Program-made: the position numbers and the translations under genes
In this document: in pieces, positions 24,422 to 33,320 of the stretch
Position numbering within the stretch: position 1 is the first letter of the stretch
Layout: the number at the start of each line of letters is the position of its first letter
From: Prolixibacter bellariivorans ATCC BAA-1284
GTDB taxonomy: Bacteria > Bacteroidota > Bacteroidia > Bacteroidales > Prolixibacteraceae
NCBI RefSeq assembly: GCF_000621705.1
Contig: NZ_JHXO01000009.1
Span: forward strand, 186,001-250,000
Reading direction: 5' to 3'
Length of the DNA stretch: 64,000 nucleotides
Notes under the pieces: model-generated
Databases searched by the model: none
Seen by the model: the letters and a program-made list of their open reading frames with translations, nothing else
Told to the model about the DNA's origin: nothing

Positions 24422-25828
24422 ATGGCAACACTTCTTCCCGAAAGTTTTACCCAACGTATGCAAGCACAGTTGGGGAACGAATTCGAAGCATTTCAACAAT
24501 CGCTTTCGGACGCTGCCGTCAGTTCGGTTCGGATTAACACAACTAAATTTTCAGGTTCCGTTAACGACAATCAGGTTCCCTGGTCTAAAACCGGTTTCTA
24601 CCTCGAAGAACGACCTTTCTATACGCTCGACCCTTTTCTGCATGCCGGCGTTTATTACGTGCAGGAAGCCAGCTCCATGTTTCTAGAACAGGCTTTTCAA
24701 CAACTATCTAATGAACCAGTAAAGGTGCTCGATTTGTGTGGCGCGCCGGGTGGTAAATCCACGCACATTGCGTCTCTCCTGCCGGAAAATAGTCTGTTGG
24801 TATCCAACGAAGTAATTCGCAGCCGGGCAGTTATCCTTTCCGAGAACCTGAAGAAATGGGGAAACCCGAGTGTGGTAGTCACCAATAATGACCCCAAGGA
24901 TTTTGCATCCTTCAAAGGCTTTTTCGATGTAATTGTGGTGGATGCACCTTGTTCCGGCGAAGGTCTTTTTCGGCGCGATGAAAATGCGATTACTGAGTGG
25001 TCGCCCGAGAATACGCAGCATTGCGCCCAGCGGCAACAACGCATCCTGGCTGATGTTTGGCCGGCATTGAAGCCCGGAGGTATACTTATCTACAGCACCT
25101 GTACATACAATCCGGGGGAGAACGAGGAAAATCTGAAATGGTTGAACGAATTTGCCGACGTTGAAAATATTTCCCTTCCGGTGAAGGCAGAATGGGGTGT
25201 TACCGAAACGGAAGCGGCCGGACTGTCAGGATATCGTTTCTATCCGCACAAAACCAAAGGTGAAGGCTTTTTTATGGCGGTCGTGCGTAAACTTGACGGA
25301 GAAACTGCCCGTATACCCAGGAAAATAAAGGGTACAGCTTTTACAACTGCTTCACGCAACGAAAAGGCGCTGATTGAGAATTGGCTCTCAAGTGACGAGA
25401 TGGAACTCCTCAACCTGAACGGAACACTGCTTTCGTTTCCCGGAAGGTATACTGCCGAACTGACCTGGCTGCAACAAAGCTTGCGCATTGTGCATGCCGG
25501 CATTAAAACCGGTGAGTTAAAAAAGAAAGAGGTGTTACCAGCACATGAACTGGCTCTCTCTCCCATCCTCAACCGCGGGAAGTTCCCTGAAATCGAATTA
25601 TCGCTGGACGAAGCAATTAGGTTCCTGCACCGTGACGACATCCGGCCCGAAGCAAAAGAGCGTGGATGGCACCTGCTCACCTACCGGGATGTACCGCTAG
25701 GATGGGCCAAAAACCTGGGCAACCGGTTCAACAGCAATTATCCCAAAGAGTGGCGTATCCGGATGGACATCACCGAATACCTGGCCGGCAAGCTGGATGA
25801 AGAAAAAGCAAAATTTCCAATTAGGTAG
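24422..25828 (+). CDS. rRNA (cytosine-5) methyltransferase, RsmF/NOP2 type
   Basis: This 468-residue enzyme transfers a methyl group from S-adenosylmethionine to cytosine C5 in rRNA. The SAM site VLDLCGAPGGKSTHIASLLP is at about residues 102-121. The two catalytic cysteines are in DAPCSGEGLFRRD (about 174-186) and YSTCTYNPGENE (about 223-234). The C-terminal 160 residues form the RsmF-type extension (TAFTTASRNEK, then WHLLTYRDVPLGWAKNLGNR) related to PUA-like RNA-binding domains. This fits RsmF-like enzymes; the exact target cytosine is not deducible. The gene stands alone with its own promoter. Confidence 0.93.
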   Translation: MATLLPESFTQRMQAQLGNEFEAFQQSLSDAAVSSVRINTTKFSGSVNDNQVPWSKTGFYLEERPFYTLDPFLHAGVYYVQEASSMFLEQAFQQLSNEPVKVLDLCGAPGGKSTHIASLLPENSLLVSNEVIRSRAVILSENLKKWGNPSVVVTNNDPKDFASFKGFFDVIVVDAPCSGEGLFRRDENAITEWSPENTQHCAQRQQRILADVWPALKPGGILIYSTCTYNPGENEENLKWLNEFADVENISLPVKAEWGVTETEAAGLSGYRFYPHKTKGEGFFMAVVRKLDGETARIPRKIKGTAFTTASRNEKALIENWLSSDEMELLNLNGTLLSFPGRYTAELTWLQQSLRIVHAGIKTGELKKKEVLPAHELALSPILNRGKFPEIELSLDEAIRFLHRDDIRPEAKERGWHLLTYRDVPLGWAKNLGNRFNSNYPKEWRIRMDITEYLAGKLDEEKAKFPIR

Positions 25829-25942
25829 ACACTGGAAACTTCTCCGAAATTCAGTTCTTTACTCGCCCTTCCCTCTGCGAATCGATGAAAAAATTGAAAC
25901 GTTGAGTTAAACCTTCACCCGGAATCCTCATCCAATTACATG

Positions 25943-25976
25943 TCCTTCAAACGATAACAAGCTTGAAGGATTGACC
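25943..25976 (+). terminator. weak terminator-like hairpin
   Basis: TCCTTCAA pairs with TTGAAGGA (8 pairs, 12-base loop), followed by TTGACCTTTT; it is between the rRNA methyltransferase and PepSY-type genes, with an imperfect T tract. Confidence 0.4.
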
Positions 25977-26002
25977 TTTTCACTCGTTCTAAAACCTGAA
26001 TA

Positions 26003-26515
26003 ATGAAGAAAAGAAGCATCCACTATTATATGCGAACGTTGCATCGCTATGTAGGCTATTTCGTATTAGGCTTTACCCTCATCTATTCCATCAGCGGAAT
26101 CATGCTGGTTTACCGGGATACCGATTTTCTGAAACAGGAAACAGTTGTTGAGAGAAAACTCCCGGTAAATCTCGACCAATCGGCATTAGGCAGCGAATTA
26201 CATATGAGAGGATTCAAAATCATCAAAACGGAAGGCGACCTGCATTATTTTGCAAACGGCACCTACAATAAGGCCACCGGGGTAACCAATTATACAGTCA
26301 AAGCACTTCCTACAATTCTTTCGAAAATGAACTCAGTCCATAAATCAGCAAGCCAAAATCCATCCCACTTGTTTGCCACGATCTTTGGAATATTACTGCT
26401 CTTTTTAGCCGTCTCGTCTCTATGGATGTTCAAACCCAAAGCAAAAAGCTTCAAAAAAGGCATGGTGGTAGCCGGTTCGGGAGTAGTAATTGCCATTGTA
26501 CTTCTGTTTATCTAA
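26003..26515 (+). CDS. PepSY-associated membrane protein
   Basis: This 170-residue protein has a first membrane helix (about residues 15-38) containing the motif LHRYVGYFVLGFTLIYSISG, typical of PepSY-associated TM (PepSY_TM) proteins, with His and Tyr near its start. A small periplasmic domain of about 85 residues follows (EGDLHYFANGTYNKATGVTN), then HKSASQNPSHLFATIFGILL leading into two more helices. The conserved histidines next to helices suggest heme or metal binding, as in iron-reductase relatives, but this is inference. It lies before the molybdenum oxidoreductase genes, separated by 215 bases and a promoter, so a shared role is not shown. Confidence 0.7.
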   Translation: MKKRSIHYYMRTLHRYVGYFVLGFTLIYSISGIMLVYRDTDFLKQETVVERKLPVNLDQSALGSELHMRGFKIIKTEGDLHYFANGTYNKATGVTNYTVKALPTILSKMNSVHKSASQNPSHLFATIFGILLLFLAVSSLWMFKPKAKSFKKGMVVAGSGVVIAIVLLFI

Positions 26516-26688
26516 ATCCCACTCCCGCTACCACAATTTATGGTATAACGGAGACTCAATATGCAGGGTTGCGTGTCGATTATTCACACTGTCATATTCC
26601 ATCTCCTATATTTTAAACATAAGACTTACAGCCTTATTCATTAGCCAATATTTCAAAAGTCAATGTCCGGGGACTGGTTGAAATTTCA

Positions 26689-26696
26689 TAAATTTG
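26689..26696 (+). promoter_or_regulatory. -7 promoter element of the aldehyde oxidoreductase operon
   Basis: TAAATTTG matches TAnnTTTG and lies 43 bases before the more likely ATG at 26740, leading a three-gene operon. Confidence 0.5.
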
Positions 26697-26739
26697 GGTA
26701 TGAGACCTGCTAAGGCATTAACCAAATTAATTGCTAACG

Positions 26740-27342
26740 ATGAAACATTCCCATTCTAATGCCATGTCGATGAGCCGCCGCTTCTTCTTGAAATCCAGTT
26801 CTGCACTGGCGGCATTGTCATTCATTCCCAACAGCGTAAAAGCTTTTTACCAGGACGTCAAAGAGAAGTTCTTCGTCAAAAAGCAGATGATTCCCATCCA
26901 GCTCGAAATCAACAAAAAGCAATATTCACTGACGGTTGACAGTCGGGCGACACTTCTGGATGTACTGCGGGAGGAGTTAAACCTGACCGGTAGTAAAAAA
27001 GGCTGCGACCATGGTCAATGCGGTGCCTGCACAGTGCATATAAACGGCGAACAAGCATTGAGCTGTTTAACCCTGGCCGCCATGGCCCAGGGGAAAGCAA
27101 TCACAACCATCGAAGGCTTGGCCGACGGAGACAACCTGCACCCGATGCAGGAAGCTTTCATTGAAAACGACGGCTTCCAATGTGGTTATTGCACCTCCGG
27201 ACAAATCATGTCCGCAGTAGCGTGTGTCAACGAAGGACACACCGGTTCGGTAGAGGAGATTAAAGAATACATGAGTGGCAACCTCTGCCGGTGCGGTGCT
27301 TACAACGGCATCACAGAAGCCATCCAGCAAGTAGCCAAATGA
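26740..27342 (+). CDS. paoA: Tat-exported 2Fe-2S subunit of aldehyde/xanthine oxidoreductase
   Basis: From the ATG at 26740 (an in-frame ATG at 26731 adds only MLT) the protein has 200 residues. A twin-arginine signal (SRRFFLK, then a hydrophobic stretch ending SVKA) is followed by two [2Fe-2S] domains. The plant-ferredoxin-like cluster is in CDHGQCGACTVHINGEQALSC, given in part here by its cysteines at the GCDHG, GQCGAC and SC positions. The second cluster is in QCGYCTSGQIMSA and LCRCGAYNGI. This is the electron-transfer subunit of the periplasmic PaoABC-type enzyme, which oxidises aromatic and other aldehydes. The signal would carry the folded complex across the membrane. The gene starts the operon with paoB- and paoC-like genes. 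Confidence 0.88.
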   Translation: MKHSHSNAMSMSRRFFLKSSSALAALSFIPNSVKAFYQDVKEKFFVKKQMIPIQLEINKKQYSLTVDSRATLLDVLREELNLTGSKKGCDHGQCGACTVHINGEQALSCLTLAAMAQGKAITTIEGLADGDNLHPMQEAFIENDGFQCGYCTSGQIMSAVACVNEGHTGSVEEIKEYMSGNLCRCGAYNGITEAIQQVAK

Positions 27343-27365
27343 AACGTCCATGAAAAAATAGCCAG

Positions 27366-28349
27366 ATGAAACCTTTCGAATATACGAAACCCAAAACGGT
27401 CCGCGAAGCGCTGTCCTCGGCAACAAGGCATTCCCACTACATTGCCGGTGGTACCAACCTGGTGGACTTAATGAAAAAAGAAATTGATGAACCGGATAAG
27501 TTGCTGGATATAACCAACACCTTACCCGACCAAATCGAAGTAAAAGATAACGGAGTAGTCATCGGGGCGATGGTCCGGAATACAGCCATCGCTGTAAACA
27601 AAATCATCCTGGAAAGCTGGCCATTACTCTCCAAAGCCATTCTGAAGGGAGCTTCTCCCCAGATTCGCAACATGGCTTCTGCCGGAGGTAACCTGTTACA
27701 ACGCACCCGTTGTCCGTATTTTTACGACTTGACACTTCCGTGCAACAAACGAAAAAATGGCTCGGGCTGTGGTGCATTGAAAGGGAATAACCGAATGGGC
27801 GCCATCATTGGCTATTCCGATGCCTGTGTGGCCGTGCACCCGTCGGACATGTGTGTGGCGCTCGCCGCGCTGGATGCCAAGGTCAATATCCAAAAAGCTG
27901 ACGGTTCGGAAGAAACGATGAACTTTCTGGATTTTCACCGGCTACCGGGAACCAATCCTGAAAAGGATAATAACCTTCCGGAAAACGCCTTGATCACTTC
28001 CATTTTTGTTCCGAAGAACAACTTCAGCAAACATTTCGAATACCTGAAACTGCGTGACCGCGAATCGTACGCTTTCGCACTGGTTTCGGTAGCTGCAGCG
28101 TTGGATATGGACGGGAATCAGATCAGCGAAGCACGGCTGGCATCCGGTGGTGTCGCTCATAAGCCCTGGCGCTGGACCAAAGCAGAAGACTTCCTGAAGG
28201 GAAAACAGGCAACAGCCGAGAACTTTGCCGAAGCAGCACGGATAGCTGCTGAGGATACCGCTCCCCTATCGACAAATGCCTTCAAGGTTCCATTGCTGAA
28301 AGGCGCGATAGAAACCGCATTACACACTTGTCTCACGAATAAAGCATAA
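27366..28349 (+). CDS. paoB: FAD-binding subunit of aldehyde oxidoreductase with extra 4Fe-4S site
   Basis: This 327-residue protein has the FAD-binding signature IAGGTNLVDLMKKEID (residues 27-42) and ASAGGNLLQRTRCPYF (about 107-122). The four cysteines around RTRCPYFYDLTLPCNK and GSGCGAL, plus the later SDACVA, match the additional [4Fe-4S] cluster described for PaoB. The C-terminal CO_deh_flav domain has LRDRESYAFALVSVAAAL and the ARLASGGVAHKPWR stretch. It passes electrons from molybdenum through 2Fe-2S to FAD. The gene is spaced 23 bases after paoA and 1 base before paoC, confirming the operon. Confidence 0.9.
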   Translation: MKPFEYTKPKTVREALSSATRHSHYIAGGTNLVDLMKKEIDEPDKLLDITNTLPDQIEVKDNGVVIGAMVRNTAIAVNKIILESWPLLSKAILKGASPQIRNMASAGGNLLQRTRCPYFYDLTLPCNKRKNGSGCGALKGNNRMGAIIGYSDACVAVHPSDMCVALAALDAKVNIQKADGSEETMNFLDFHRLPGTNPEKDNNLPENALITSIFVPKNNFSKHFEYLKLRDRESYAFALVSVAAALDMDGNQISEARLASGGVAHKPWRWTKAEDFLKGKQATAENFAEAARIAAEDTAPLSTNAFKVPLLKGAIETALHTCLTNKA

Positions 28350-28350
28350 G

Positions 28351-30555
28351 GTGATGAGCTACTTTTTTGACTCGAAAAATACGGAACAAATGCCGAAAGG
28401 TCGTGTGGAAGGGATTGCGAAGGTAACCGGCAAAGCAAAATATTCAGCGGAATATGATATTCCCGATGTAACATACGGAGTGATGGTCGGAAGTACCATA
28501 GCCTCCGGAAGAATTCTGAAAATGCAGATTGAAGAAGCGATGAAGGCTCCCGGTGTCATCGATATTCTTTCGCATGAAAATAAGCCTTATGTATCCGGTT
28601 TCTCCGGAATGAAAGAGATGCCGGACAATCGATTTGGTTTGCCCATTTTCTACACTGACAAGGTTTACTACAACGACCAGCCCATTGCCATGGTGGTAGC
28701 CGAAACCATCGAGGATGCCATGTTTGCAGCTTCGCTGGTTAAAGCCGAATACGAAGAAGCAATACCGGAGACTGACTTCGCCAAGAAAGCCAAAGAGGTA
28801 TCGCTGAAAGAGACCGAAAATGACCGGGGAAGCGTCGGGGCATGGGAAAACGCGCCATATAAAGTCGACCAGGAATACACCATCGCGACGGAAGTTCACA
28901 ACCCAATGGAAATGCACGCCACCATCGCCCAGTGGAAACCGAACGACAAGCTGGTGTTGTACGACAAAAACCAGGGCGTAAACCGGGTGCAGTCGGTCAT
29001 CAGCAGTTTGTTCGACATTCCGACAGACAACATTCATGTCATCAGTGAATTCGTCGGAGGCGGCTTTGGCAGCGGCTTACGGGTATGGCCTCATACCATC
29101 GCTGCGGTAATGGCAGCCCAGCAGGTCAAACGCCCGGTGAAAGTGATGCTCACGCGTCCGCAGATGTTTACCATGGTTGGCTATCGGCCCGAATCGTGGC
29201 AACGGGTGAAACTGGGAGCTGATAAGGACGGCAAGTTCCTTGGTGTCATTCATCAGGCGAAAAATATCAGTTCCAAAATTCAGGGATTCTCCGACGGAAT
29301 TACACGCGTGACGCGTAAGATTTATGGCTTTAAGAACGTAAAAACAGAGGAGGCAATTGTCGATCTGAACGTCCCCATGCCGACCTGGAACCGCGGGCCT
29401 GGTGACACGACCGGCTGTTTTGGTGTGGAAAGTGCCATCGATGAATTATGTCACGAGCTGAAATTGGACCCGGTGGATGTTCGACTGAAAAACATTGCGC
29501 CTTACGAAATGGAAACCGGTCTGCCGTGGTCGACCAACTACCTGAACGAGTGTCTCGAAAAAGGGGCCGAACTGATTGGCTGGAAAAACCGCAATCCCGT
29601 CCCGGGCTCACAGAAAGAGGGCGATTACAAAATCGGCTACGGCGTTGCCGTGGGTATGTGGGGCTCGGGCCGTTCCTACACCGGTGCTTCGATCGACATG
29701 CAGAAAGACGGAGTCATCACCGTTCGCACAGCTATGACGGATATCGGGACCGGAACAGGAACCGGCATGCAAAACGTAGCTCACACAGTTACCGGTATTC
29801 CGAAAAGTAAAATCAAAATCGAGCTGGGAAATTCCGATTTTCCCAAAGCTCCCAGCCAGGGAGGTAGCCGGGGAATGGCTTCCGTCAGTAGTGCAGTATA
29901 TGCCGCCAGTCTGGCACTGAAACGAAAAGTGGCCGGTTACGCCTGGCCCGATAAAGATGCCAATACCTTGAATATAGATGACATCTCGTTGTCCGATAAA
30001 GGCATTACCTATAAGGACAGTTTTCTTCCATATGCCGATATTTTTGGCAAGAATAATCTCAATGACATCAAAGTCGAGGAATTTGCCGGACCGGGTGAAG
30101 AACGAAAAAAGTACGGATTCTGCTCTTCCGCTGCTCATTTCTATAAAGTGAAAGTGCACGAGAAAACCGGTAAAATCAAAATGGACCGGATGGTGATTGT
30201 CGCCGATGCCGGAAGGATCATCAATCCAAAGGCAGCCGCTAACCAGGTGATTGGTGCCGGAGCCGGAGGCATTGGCATGGGATTACTGGAAGAACAGCTA
30301 ATTGATTTCAAAACCGGGCGGTTAATTGGGAACGATTTGGCGGGTTATCACTTCGCCGTCAATGCCGATGTGCCGCTCATTGAAGTCTCCTTTATCGGCA
30401 AACCCGACCCGAACATCAATCCATCCGGAGCAAAGGGATTAGGCGAGGTAGGCATCATTGGAGCCGCACCGGCGATTGCCAACGCCGTTTTCAATGCCAC
30501 CGGGAAACGGGTACGTGATATCCCCATAACAGTAGAGCGGTTTTTCAACGCATAA
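28351..30555 (+). CDS. paoC: molybdenum-binding catalytic subunit of aldehyde oxidoreductase
   Basis: The 734-residue length and motifs match PaoC of the xanthine-oxidase family. Early blocks are GKAKYSAEYDIP (about 27-38) and EVHNPMEMHATIAQW (about 181-195). The molybdopterin-contact motif EFVGGGFGSG is near residue 232, then GGSRGMAS, and GAKGLGEVGIIGAAPAIANA (about 695-714), with the catalytic Glu in GLGE. Molybdenum bound by a dinucleotide cofactor hydroxylates aldehydes to acids. There is no signal peptide, so export would rely on the Tat signal of the small subunit. No XdhC/PaoD-like maturation chaperone gene is adjacent. Confidence 0.92.
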   Translation: MMSYFFDSKNTEQMPKGRVEGIAKVTGKAKYSAEYDIPDVTYGVMVGSTIASGRILKMQIEEAMKAPGVIDILSHENKPYVSGFSGMKEMPDNRFGLPIFYTDKVYYNDQPIAMVVAETIEDAMFAASLVKAEYEEAIPETDFAKKAKEVSLKETENDRGSVGAWENAPYKVDQEYTIATEVHNPMEMHATIAQWKPNDKLVLYDKNQGVNRVQSVISSLFDIPTDNIHVISEFVGGGFGSGLRVWPHTIAAVMAAQQVKRPVKVMLTRPQMFTMVGYRPESWQRVKLGADKDGKFLGVIHQAKNISSKIQGFSDGITRVTRKIYGFKNVKTEEAIVDLNVPMPTWNRGPGDTTGCFGVESAIDELCHELKLDPVDVRLKNIAPYEMETGLPWSTNYLNECLEKGAELIGWKNRNPVPGSQKEGDYKIGYGVAVGMWGSGRSYTGASIDMQKDGVITVRTAMTDIGTGTGTGMQNVAHTVTGIPKSKIKIELGNSDFPKAPSQGGSRGMASVSSAVYAASLALKRKVAGYAWPDKDANTLNIDDISLSDKGITYKDSFLPYADIFGKNNLNDIKVEEFAGPGEERKKYGFCSSAAHFYKVKVHEKTGKIKMDRMVIVADAGRIINPKAAANQVIGAGAGGIGMGLLEEQLIDFKTGRLIGNDLAGYHFAVNADVPLIEVSFIGKPDPNINPSGAKGLGEVGIIGAAPAIANAVFNATGKRVRDIPITVERFFNA

Positions 30556-30574
30556 CTAAATTTGAACTGATAGA

Positions 30575-30606
30575 GAGGCCGACCAGGAATTGTCGGCCTT
30601 TTTTCT
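30575..30606 (+). terminator. intrinsic terminator of the aldehyde oxidoreductase operon
   Basis: AGGCCGAC / GTCGGCCT hairpin followed by a T run, 20 bases after the paoC stop. Confidence 0.85.
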
Positions 30607-30837
30607 ATGAAAGTCAGTTAAAATGCCATTGAGATAATAACGAAGAATGCGCCGCTCAGAAAATCTACCACAAGGATCACAAAGATTTTTGTGTTAAAGA
30701 AAGCATCCGAATGCAAAATCACCGTCCTTTTTCAATTTCATCGAAGAATCAAGGGTGTTCATCGAAAAAAATTGCTTACAACGACCGGTTGATTTTACTT
30801 TGGTTACAGATTGTTTAACCAAAAAATTCAATTAGCC

Positions 30838-31485
30838 ATGAAAACAAAACTGATCCTCTTAGCCTTCCTGCTGGCAGTAATCGTCAGCAGCTGTATCGTG
30901 AAGTCGCTCCATCCATTTTACAAGAAAGAGGATGTCATCTTCAAAAAGGAACTGGTAGGAACCTGGCTCGACCAGGAATCGAATAAATGGACCATTAAGC
31001 AAACAGTACATCATCCGGGTGGACCGATTCCGGGTAATCCGGCCGATTCGTTACAGAATAATTATTCAGTTTCATACACCGATAAAGATGGTACGTCGAA
31101 ATTCATCGTCCACCTGTTTCAGCTCGACCATCAGCTATATGTCGATTTCTACCCGGATGATGTCAATGTTCCTGACCTGACCGCTTTTCACCTGGTGAAG
31201 GCACATAGCATTGCCAAAATAGGAATATCAAAAGACAGTTTGAGCATCAAATGGTTCAACGAAGCCTGGCTGGCTGATTTGCTTAAAAACAATAAAATCC
31301 GTATCTCACATGAAACTATTCACAAAAAGTATGTAGATGATTCCTATATCTTGACGGCATCGACCGATGAGCTGCAAAAGTTTCTGATAAAATACGGAAA
31401 CGACCCGAATGCTTTTGTAGATCATCCCGGTGATAAAGACAAGGAAGAAATCATGTGTTATTATTTGAAACGGGTTCAGCAATGA
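30838..31485 (+). CDS. lipoprotein of unknown function upstream of a sensor kinase
   Basis: From the ATG at 30838 the protein has 215 residues. A lipobox VSSC follows a hydrophobic signal (KLILLAFLLAVIVSSC, residues 4-19), so it should be a lipoprotein. An upstream in-frame ATG at 30811 would put nine polar residues before the signal and is less likely. The rest is rich in Asp/Lys/His, with short segments such as HPFYKKEDVIF and ELVGTWLDQESNKWTI suggesting a lipocalin-like beta-barrel, but I do not recognise a named family. Its stop overlaps the histidine-kinase start (ATGA), so it may act as the periplasmic partner of that system; this is inference. Confidence 0.75.
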   Translation: MKTKLILLAFLLAVIVSSCIVKSLHPFYKKEDVIFKKELVGTWLDQESNKWTIKQTVHHPGGPIPGNPADSLQNNYSVSYTDKDGTSKFIVHLFQLDHQLYVDFYPDDVNVPDLTAFHLVKAHSIAKIGISKDSLSIKWFNEAWLADLLKNNKIRISHETIHKKYVDDSYILTASTDELQKFLIKYGNDPNAFVDHPGDKDKEEIMCYYLKRVQQ

Positions 31486-32531
31486 ACATAGACAAAATAA
31501 AAAACATCTACCGAAACAGGATTGTACAGCATATCCTGTTTTGGTGTGTTTCGTATTACGTTTTACTGAACCTGTTCACCCCTTCCGGGAAAATTGAAAA
31601 GATTGACATTATCTATACGGTCCTGTTTCTGGCTACCATCATTCCCGGTATCTATGTCAATTTATCCATTCTGATTCCCCGGTATCTGAGCAGGAAAAGG
31701 TATTTCATGTACGGAATACTGCTGGCCATAACAACATTGGCTACCGCCGGATTTAACCTGCTCTTTTTCGATAAATGGGTTAGCTACATTTTACCGGGAT
31801 ACTATTTCATTTCTTATTACGAGTTCTTCGATATCGTCAAATTTGTGGTAGTATTTGTCGGGATTACCACCCTGCTCAAGTTATCCAGGGGGTGGTTCGA
31901 ACTCTCGGAAGCCCGACACCGACTGAACCAACTACAGAAAGAAAAAGTGGAAACTGAGCTAAAAGCATTGAAAGGACAAATCAATCCGCACTTTCTCTTC
32001 AACAGCCTGAACAGTATCTATTCGCTGGCCCTGAGCCATTCCGACAGAACACCGGAAATTGTATTGAAACTCTCCGATATCATGCGGTACATCATTTACG
32101 AAGCCAATGTCGACCGGGTTAAATTAACGAAGGAAATCAAATACCTGGAAGATTACATCGAACTGCAGAAACTCAGGACGGATAACCGGGCGACCATTAC
32201 TTTTGAAATAACCGGTGACCCGGAAAACATCCGGATTGCCCCGTTGCTCTTCTTCCCATTGATTGAAAACAGTTTTAAACACGGCATCAAAGGTGCCACC
32301 AGCCAATCGTTTGTTTTCATCAACTTGCAAATGACTGGTGACCATGTAACTTTAATCGTCGAGAATAATAAAGGCATAACCGACAACGTGGAGAAAAAGG
32401 AATACAAAGGAATTGGATTGGCCAATGTGCAAAAGCGGCTTGAAATGATCTATCCCGGCGCCCATCAGCTAAAAATTACAGACGGGAACGAAACCTTCAA
32501 AGTGGAACTAACCATCACTCATGCCAAATGA
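31482..32531 (+). CDS. LytS/YehU-type sensor histidine kinase
   Basis: Chosen from the ATG at 31482, which overlaps the lipoprotein stop; the protein has 349 residues. Four membrane segments occupy residues 18-135. The His_kinase domain has the phosphorylated histidine in KGQINPHFLFNSLNSIYS (His170) and the ATP-binding part includes APLLFFPLIENSFKHGI and GIGLANVQKRLEMIYPG (about 299-315). This LytS-like class lacks a separate DHp domain, and the histidine stands in a short linker. No large extracellular sensor domain is present, so the stimulus may reach the membrane helices directly or through the lipoprotein. The stop overlaps the response regulator start. Confidence 0.93.
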   Translation: MNIDKIKNIYRNRIVQHILFWCVSYYVLLNLFTPSGKIEKIDIIYTVLFLATIIPGIYVNLSILIPRYLSRKRYFMYGILLAITTLATAGFNLLFFDKWVSYILPGYYFISYYEFFDIVKFVVVFVGITTLLKLSRGWFELSEARHRLNQLQKEKVETELKALKGQINPHFLFNSLNSIYSLALSHSDRTPEIVLKLSDIMRYIIYEANVDRVKLTKEIKYLEDYIELQKLRTDNRATITFEITGDPENIRIAPLLFFPLIENSFKHGIKGATSQSFVFINLQMTGDHVTLIVENNKGITDNVEKKEYKGIGLANVQKRLEMIYPGAHQLKITDGNETFKVELTITHAK

Positions 32532-33223
32532 AAATCAGCTGCCTAATTGTTGACGACGAACCCTTGTCGCAGGATGTACTGAAGAAATACATCGCCGATA
32601 GCCCGATGCTCGAACTGGTCGATATTTGTTTCGATGCGTTTGAAGCAAACGACAAGTTGCAGAACGACGATATTCAGCTCATTTTCCTGGACATCAACAT
32701 GCCCAAACTTTCGGGTGTCCGGTTCGTCAAAACATTAAGTAACCCACCGCTCGTCATTTTTACCACCGCTTATCCCGAGTATGCCATCGAAGGTTTCGAG
32801 GTGGATGCAGTTGATTACCTCGTCAAACCCTTTTCATTCGAACGGTTTCTGAAAGCCATCAACAAGGCCGTCGAGAAAATCAGTTTTGCCAACATGAAGA
32901 CTGCTGCCGGCAACCGGTTTGTTTTACTCAGGGCAGATAAGAAGGTATATAAAGTCAATTTCGACGACATCGACTATCTGCAATCGTTTGGCGACTACAT
33001 AAAAGTATTCACATCCGAAGAATGCCTGATGGTTCACGAAACTGTGAAAAATATGCTCGAACAATTGCCTGCAGAAGAATTCCTGCGCATCCACAAGTCC
33101 TACATTATCGCGCTAAGTAAAATCCAGTACATTGACGGCAACCAGGTAAAGATAGCCGACCAGCTCATCCCGATAGGAGCCAACTACAAGGATGATTTGC
33201 TCAAGACCCTGGGCGATAAATAA
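32528..33223 (+). CDS. LytTR-family response regulator
   Basis: This 231-residue protein has a receiver domain (residues 1-120) with the acidic pocket DDEP (about 9-12), the phosphorylated Asp55 in LIFLDINMPKLSG, and the conserved Thr/Ala plus Lys in DYLVKPFSF (about 97-105). A C-terminal LytTR DNA-binding domain follows (about 135-228; DIDYLQSFGDYIKVFT, FLRIHKSYIIALSKI). LytTR proteins bind direct repeats in promoters and in this phylum often control their own operon or an adjacent one. The partner kinase overlaps by four bases. Confidence 0.95.
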   Translation: MKISCLIVDDEPLSQDVLKKYIADSPMLELVDICFDAFEANDKLQNDDIQLIFLDINMPKLSGVRFVKTLSNPPLVIFTTAYPEYAIEGFEVDAVDYLVKPFSFERFLKAINKAVEKISFANMKTAAGNRFVLLRADKKVYKVNFDDIDYLQSFGDYIKVFTSEECLMVHETVKNMLEQLPAEEFLRIHKSYIIALSKIQYIDGNQVKIADQLIPIGANYKDDLLKTLGDK

Positions 33224-33320
33224 AACGGTATAGAAATAAAAACAGGGAACCAACACGCCTCCGGGTTGATAGCCCCGTTCGACATGATTGATTCCCTGCT
33301 TAAGCGATGAAGCTTATCGC

